From positions 48,357 to 60,179 of the forward strand of contig NWUY0300011748.1 of the NCBI GenBank assembly GCA_004151065.3: DNA of 11,823 nucleotides, in the 5' to 3' direction. The stretch is from Larix sibirica. Lineage: Eukaryota > Streptophyta > Pinopsida > Pinales > Pinaceae. The notes beneath the pieces are model-generated. The model made no database searches and was not told the DNA's origin. It saw nothing but the letters and a program-made list of their open reading frames with translations. Of the stretch, positions 8,882 through 11,823 are shown in pieces (the first letter of the stretch is position 1; each line of letters opens with the position of its first letter). Made by a program: the position numbers and the translations under genes.

Positions 8882-8891
8882 TTTATTTATT
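8882..8891 (-). promoter_or_regulatory. Polyadenylation-type signal AATAAATAAA
   Basis: Two overlapping AATAAA hexamers are present on the minus strand, downstream of the pol stop and of the TATA-like element. The position is suitable for ending the element's transcript. The surrounding sequence is AT-rich, so chance occurrence is possible. Confidence 0.35.
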
Positions 8892-8924
8892 GAATTTATG
8901 ATTTTTACAAGGAATACAATACAG

Positions 8925-8933
8925 CTTTATACA
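8925..8933 (-). promoter_or_regulatory. TATA-like element in the candidate LTR
   Basis: TGTATAAAG is seen on the minus strand, about 80 bases beyond the pol stop. It sits about 35 bases upstream of the AATAAATAAA signal. This compact spacing would fit an LTR promoter followed by a short R region, but no transcription start can be read from sequence. Confidence 0.35.
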
Positions 8934-9012
8934 AATCAAGAGTCACCATTAAATGAGGTGACCTATCAAGCCGTTAATTAATAAATAACAACTACTAAAC
9001 TATTTAGTTTAA

Positions 9013-9699
9013 TTACAAGTCATCCCTCGCTGGAATACTTCGTCCACTAAGTATTGGTAAGGATGGGTGGCGCGAACGAAAATATTCATTCTCCCATGTA
9101 GCTTCACCCTCTGGTAAGTTTCTCCACTTGATAAGGTATTCATTGACTGATCTGGAGCAAAGTGTTCTGGTTTTAATTTCCAAAATGTATTCTAGTTCCA
9201 GCACTAATTTTACTGCATCATCTAACATAGGCAATTCAGTTTGTATGTGAGTGGCTAAGCCCAATTTCTTCTTTAGGCATGATACATGAAAGATGTCATG
9301 TATTTTTCCTTTATTTGGGATGTCTAGAGCATAGGCCACTTGTCCCACTTGCTTTCGAACCTGATATGGGCCATAGAAATTGGGTGCAAGTTTATGATTT
9401 TTGGATTTTTTTAGTGAAGTATGTTTGTATGGTTGAAGGCGAACAAACACCCAATCGCCCACCTCAAATTCTCGATCGGTTCTTTTTGATTCTTCTTGTT
9501 GCTTCATGCGGTTTCTTGCTTGTTCGAAATGGTTCTTCAAAATGTGGATGACCTCATCAGATGTCGCTAGGTAATCTCTTGCTGCTGGAACTTTGAAATT
9601 GTTGATGACATATTCTTTTGTTGTAGGAGGTGGATACCCATATAAGGCTTCAAAAGGTGACATTTTTGTTGATGTATGATATGTACTATTGTGCCACCA
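9013..9699 (-). pseudogene. Integrase C-terminus with GPY/F module and chromodomain
   Basis: This stretch is in frame with the integrase core after the TAA at 9700-9702 and runs to a TAA at 9013-9015. It starts WWHNSTYHTSTKMSPFEALYGYPPP. Counting from the methionine at 9663 (216 residues), the GPY/F module is at about 96-116 (FYGPYQVRKQVGQVAYALDIP) and the chromodomain at about 158-205 (EYILEIKTR, then EYLIKWRNLPEGEATWENE). Chromodomains steer chromovirus integration toward modified histones. Of the three aromatic cage positions of HP1-type domains, the Tyr of EYIL and the Trp of IKW are present, while the third position appears to be Leu (NLP), so this may be a non-canonical chromodomain. 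The end (GRSIPARDDL) looks natural for the family. No other break is seen in this segment. Confidence 0.94.
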
Positions 9700-10209
9700 T
9701 TATGCAAGGTGTAGCCATTGTACCCATTGAGTTTGTCTGTCGTTCACAAAATTCCTCAGGTATCCTTCAAGGAATTTGGTTACTACTTCCGTTTGTCCAT
9801 CTGTTTGGGGGTGGTACGAGGTACTCATAGTTAATGAAGTGCCAACTTGGTGAAACAATTCTTTCCAGAATTTGTTGGTAAATTTGGGGTCCTTGTCACT
9901 AACAATAACCTTAGGAAACCCATGGAGCTTAAATATATTCTTTACATAACTATCTGCAACTTGGCTTGCTTTTGCTTTGGATGAAATACTAATGAAATGA
10001 GCATATTTTGTTAATCTATCAAAGGCTACAAATATACTATCTTTTCCTTCTGATGTAGGAAGGACAGTCATAAAATCCATGGACACCTCAGACCATTTTT
10101 GGGTTGGAATATGAAGGGGTTGTAGGAGACTTGGAGGGGCCACCATTTCGAACTTATGCCTTTGACAAGCATCACATTCGGCCACATATTTCTGGATATA
10201 AGTCTTCAT
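9700..10209 (-). pseudogene. Integrase catalytic core (D,D(35)E)
   Basis: 169 codons are open, in frame with the zinc finger above, and end at TAA 9700-9702. Counting from the methionine at 10209, the catalytic triad is D45 (SMDFMTVLP), D105 (VSDKDPKF) and E141 (DGQTE). Exactly 35 residues separate D105 and E141, the retroviral integrase spacing. CDACQRHK at residues 12-19 completes the zinc finger. The core is a ribonuclease-H-fold nuclease that joins the LTR cDNA ends to host DNA. The terminal TAA replaces what is most likely a GAA glutamate codon: the frame continues after it with WWHNSTYHTSTKMSPFEALYG, the normal integrase continuation. The methionine at 10209 is internal to the polyprotein, not a true start. 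Confidence 0.95.
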
Positions 10210-10534
10210 TCCCTTCCAAAAGAAGGATTGGCGGGTATTGTGGTATGTTTTAAAGAAACTAACATGGCCTATTGTTGGGAGTCATGGTTCTCTTTTAAGA
10301 CTTGAGTTTTGAATTTTAATGAACTGGGTAAATATATTCTTTGTTTGTAACTTTGTACCATAGTATGTCTTTTTCCCATGAATATTTGGAGTTTGTTACT
10401 TTGTTTTTTTCAACCTATTCAATTAGCTTCCTTGTCTCTGGGTCTTTCACATACTCCCCTTGGACTTCTGAAATCCATTCAGGAACAACTATGGATATGG
10501 CACATAGTGAGGCATCACTCTCATGTTTTCTTGA
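10210..10534 (-). pseudogene. RNase H-integrase spacer and integrase HHCC zinc finger, frame-broken
   Basis: After the TGA at 10535-10537 the same frame continues (SRKHESDASLCAIS and onward, a typical post-RNase H spacer) to a TAG at 10415-10417, where a CAG glutamine codon is likely ancestral. Reading resumes with VEKNKVTNSKYSWEKDILWY. A frame change near 10320 is followed by KFKTQVLKENHD, and another near 10279 (one C missing from a C run) by PTIGHVSFFKTYHNTRQSFFWKG. That segment joins without interruption to the integrase core at 10209. The two histidines (NHD and GHV) and the two cysteines of CDAC just downstream form the HHCC zinc-binding domain of integrase, which helps multimerise the enzyme and bind LTR ends. 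The domain is complete in content but spread over three frames. Confidence 0.85.
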
Positions 10535-11236
10535 TCAGCTGTCTGCAACCCTATTCTCCTTACCCTTTTTATACAAAATGTCAAAATCAAAGACTTGGAT
10601 TTTGCTTACCCATTTATGTTGTTCGAGAGAGAGATCTTTTTGAGTTAGAAAATACTTCAAGTTGTTGTGATCTGTTTGAACAACAAATTTTTCCCCGAAC
10701 AAATATTGCTTCCATTTAACAAGGGCATGCATTATTTCCAACATTTTCTTATCGTATGTGGATTTTGTTTGCTTGCTTGGTTTTAACTTCCGCCTTTCAA
10801 AAGCAATGGGATGTTTATCTTGCATGAGAACAACTCCTAAGCCTGTCCCTGAAGTGTCACATTCAAGGATGAATGTCTTTGTAAAATCAGGAGTTGTTAA
10901 CACTGGCGTGGATTTCATTAGGGTTTTCAATTTTTCAAAACAAGTTTTTGCATCCTTATCCCATCTGAAAGCATCCCTTTTTAATAGTGATGTTAGGGGT
11001 GCTACAATTTGGGCGTAGTTGCGAACAAATATTCTATAATAACCTATTAGACCCAGAAATCCTCTTAACGATGTAATTGACTTGCGGGATGACCACTCTA
11101 TGACCCCCATAATTTTTTTGGGATAGACCTTAATGCCATCGGCTGAAAAAATGTGCCCCAAAAATTCTATCTCTTTTTTCCCAAAACTACATTTTGATTT
11201 GTTAGCATAAAAATTTTTTTCTTCTAGAAGCTTCAA
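10535..11236 (-). pseudogene. RT thumb and RNase H domain of gypsy pol
   Basis: An uninterrupted 233-codon stretch. It begins in mid-gene: the first codon TTG follows a frameshift and is not a start. Residues 1-25 (YANKSKCSFG, then FLGHIFSADG) and about 55-100 (LRGFLGLIGYYRIFVRNY to FRWDKDAK) are the RT thumb/connection typical of Ty3/gypsy. From about residue 110 the RNase H domain follows, with the first catalytic Asp in ECDTSGTGLG and another in QTDHNNLKYFL. The glutamate expected in the Y-E-K-E-x-L motif appears as lysine in YDKKML, so one catalytic residue is probably lost. The end reads GKENRVADS, then TGA, where relatives continue with A-L-S-R; the frame does go on with SRKHES after the stop. 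In an intact element this domain degrades the RNA template during cDNA synthesis. Confidence 0.93.
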
Positions 11237-11237
11237 T

Positions 11238-11308
11238 TGTTTCTACATGCTTGAGATGCGAGTTCCAATTTTTACTATAAATAAGGATATCATCTAAAAC
11301 ACTAGCAC
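11238..11308 (-). pseudogene. Reverse transcriptase palm remnant around the catalytic Asp-Asp
   Basis: Directly after the deletion junction the minus strand reads V-L-V-F, then after a one-base loss continues as DDILIYSKNW and NSHLKHVET. This is the RT motif C region, with the two catalytic aspartates at about 11294-11289. A TAG appears at the broken point if the V-L-V-F frame is followed. A second frame change near 11237 separates this piece from the RT thumb. The upstream fingers and most of the palm (normally about 140 residues, including the first catalytic aspartate) are absent between MPGIS and V-L-V-F. RT activity is therefore impossible from this copy. The identification rests on the motif and on its exact position between protease linker and RNase H. 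Confidence 0.85.
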
Positions 11309-11823
11309 GAAATTCCTGGCATCAACTCGATGATGTGATCCCTAGAACATGGGGGAGGGAGACCATGAGGAGGATTTTGGAAGATGTCACTATGTTCCCC
11401 CAGGAGTTGTTCTAATTTATGTGGATTGGTATTTTGTCTTTCGTCAACTGCTCTTTCCATAGCATAGCAGTGTAAGAAGAAGGCTTGAGCTCCATTTTTT
11501 ATCATCTTTTCCATTTTATTGGATGATTCAATTTGGGTAGGGGGGAAGTTAATACTGTAAAGCTTATATTTCCTCCCATTTTTATAGAACTTTATAAATT
11601 GTTCTCGTAATTTTAATCCAACTGTCCCCAACGTTTCCAACCATTGTGCACCTAAAACAATGTCAACCCCTCTGATTTCCATAGCATACATTGGCGATCT
11701 TAGCTTGTAGTCCTTTATAGCTAGTTCTACTTTATGGCATTTACCGACACACGGTGTGGTCTTGTTTCCAGGTATCGATACTTGGAAGTTGGCGGTAGGG
11801 TAGATGAATATGTTTAACTGTTT
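11302..11823 (-). pseudogene. Retrotransposon aspartic protease (C-terminal part) and protease-RT linker
   Basis: The frame is open from the window edge (codon 11823-11821) to a TAG at 11302-11304, giving 173 residues. The first ATG in this frame (11691) is internal and is not the real start. The visible part is the C-terminal half of a pepsin-like retroelement protease, with the family motif GVDIVLGAQWLETLG, which follows a beta-rich stretch. The catalytic DSG/DTG should lie upstream, outside the window. The linker toward RT is recognisable from FQNPPHGLPP and RDHIIELMPG, which normally lead straight into the RT fingers. Here the reading meets TGC TAG just after MPGIS, because the following RT segment is deleted. 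A cysteine after LPPP, where relatives usually have a basic residue, may be a C-to-T change. In an intact element this enzyme cuts the Gag-Pol polyprotein inside the virus-like particle. Confidence 0.88.

Larger units (their letters stand above)
8812..8968 (-). repeat. Candidate short 3' LTR of the minus-strand gypsy element
   Basis: About 45 bases past the pol stop, the minus strand shows TGATAGGT (plus 8961-8968). It later shows ACCTAACA (plus 8812-8819), an imperfect terminal inverted repeat matching at 7 of 8 positions with the TG...CA ends of LTRs. Between them lie a TATA-like TGTATAAAG and an AATAAATAAA polyadenylation-type signal in the same orientation. Against it: no clear polypurine tract precedes the start, the length (157 bp) is short for the family, and the partner 5' LTR is outside the window. 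The true LTR could be longer or start elsewhere. Confidence 0.35.
9013..11823 (-). mobile_element. Ty3/gypsy chromovirus-type LTR retrotransposon, decayed pol region, truncated by window edge
   Basis: On the minus strand the fragments read in the order protease, RT, RNase H, integrase, chromodomain. Integrase lying after RT/RNase H defines Ty3/gypsy rather than copia, and the C-terminal chromodomain marks a chromovirus. Key motifs seen are a DIVLGAQWL protease motif, an RT DDILIYSKNW remnant, RNase H CDTSG and TDHNNLKYFL, the integrase D,D(35)E triad, the GPY module and a chromodomain. The gag, PBS and 5' LTR lie beyond position 11823. The copy cannot make a full polyprotein: part of RT is deleted, and I count at least three in-frame stops and four frameshifts. 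It is therefore a fossil, although long stretches remain alignable, which suggests a moderate age. Confidence 0.95.

Noticed and set aside
9279-10018. Plus-strand open frames opposite the integrase and chromodomain (9279-9551, 9630-9830)
   Set aside because: They are antisense shadows of the clearly conserved minus-strand pol and have no domain.
10341-11018. Plus-strand open frames of 86-113 codons
   Set aside because: They lie antisense to RNase H and RT thumb coding; composition follows the pol frame and no domain is seen.

Overview
The window looks like intergenic, repeat-dominated DNA from a large plant nuclear genome. It is AT-rich, no intact host gene is recognisable, and decayed LTR retrotransposons carry the only readable protein signal. 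The age and style of the elements would suit a gymnosperm or another giant-genome seed plant. That is inference from composition and decay; no host gene supports it.

The clearest object is on the minus strand from 9013 to the right edge (11823). It is a broken pol gene of a Ty3/gypsy retrotransposon of the chromovirus type. Read right to left, the order is protease (its start lies outside the window), protease-RT linker, RT remnant, RT thumb plus RNase H, integrase zinc finger, integrase D,D(35)E core, GPY/F module and chromodomain. It is disabled by an internal deletion of most of the RT fingers and palm at about 11305, frameshifts near 11295, 11237, 10320 and 10279, and in-frame stops at 10535-10537, 10415-10417 and 9700-9702. 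A candidate short 3' LTR (8812-8968) with TATA-like and AATAAA signals lies just beyond the pol stop.

A second, older element is suggested on the plus strand. It has a mutated tRNA-Asp-type primer binding site (3716-3733), a roughly 310-base leader, a gag-like fragment (4044-4397) and an acidic, frame-broken coding relic (4468-5309). An LTR should lie just left of 3713, but its left boundary is not visible. No partner LTR was found by eye, and the pol of this element is absent from the window.

The rest has no gene I can support. It holds imperfect direct repeats near 391-602, a field of degenerate GGAGTG/TTGGAGG-rich repeats from about 1100 to 2760 (one module recurs at 5311-5372), an AT-rich inverted repeat at 7537-7605, a plus-strand polypurine tract at 8081-8103, and a three-copy 68-bp tandem repeat at 8532-8735. 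I see no tRNA, rRNA or CRISPR array, and no convincing new biological system. The most interesting points are the RT-core deletion inside an otherwise recognisable pol, the decayed PBS-gag relic, and the 68-bp array.
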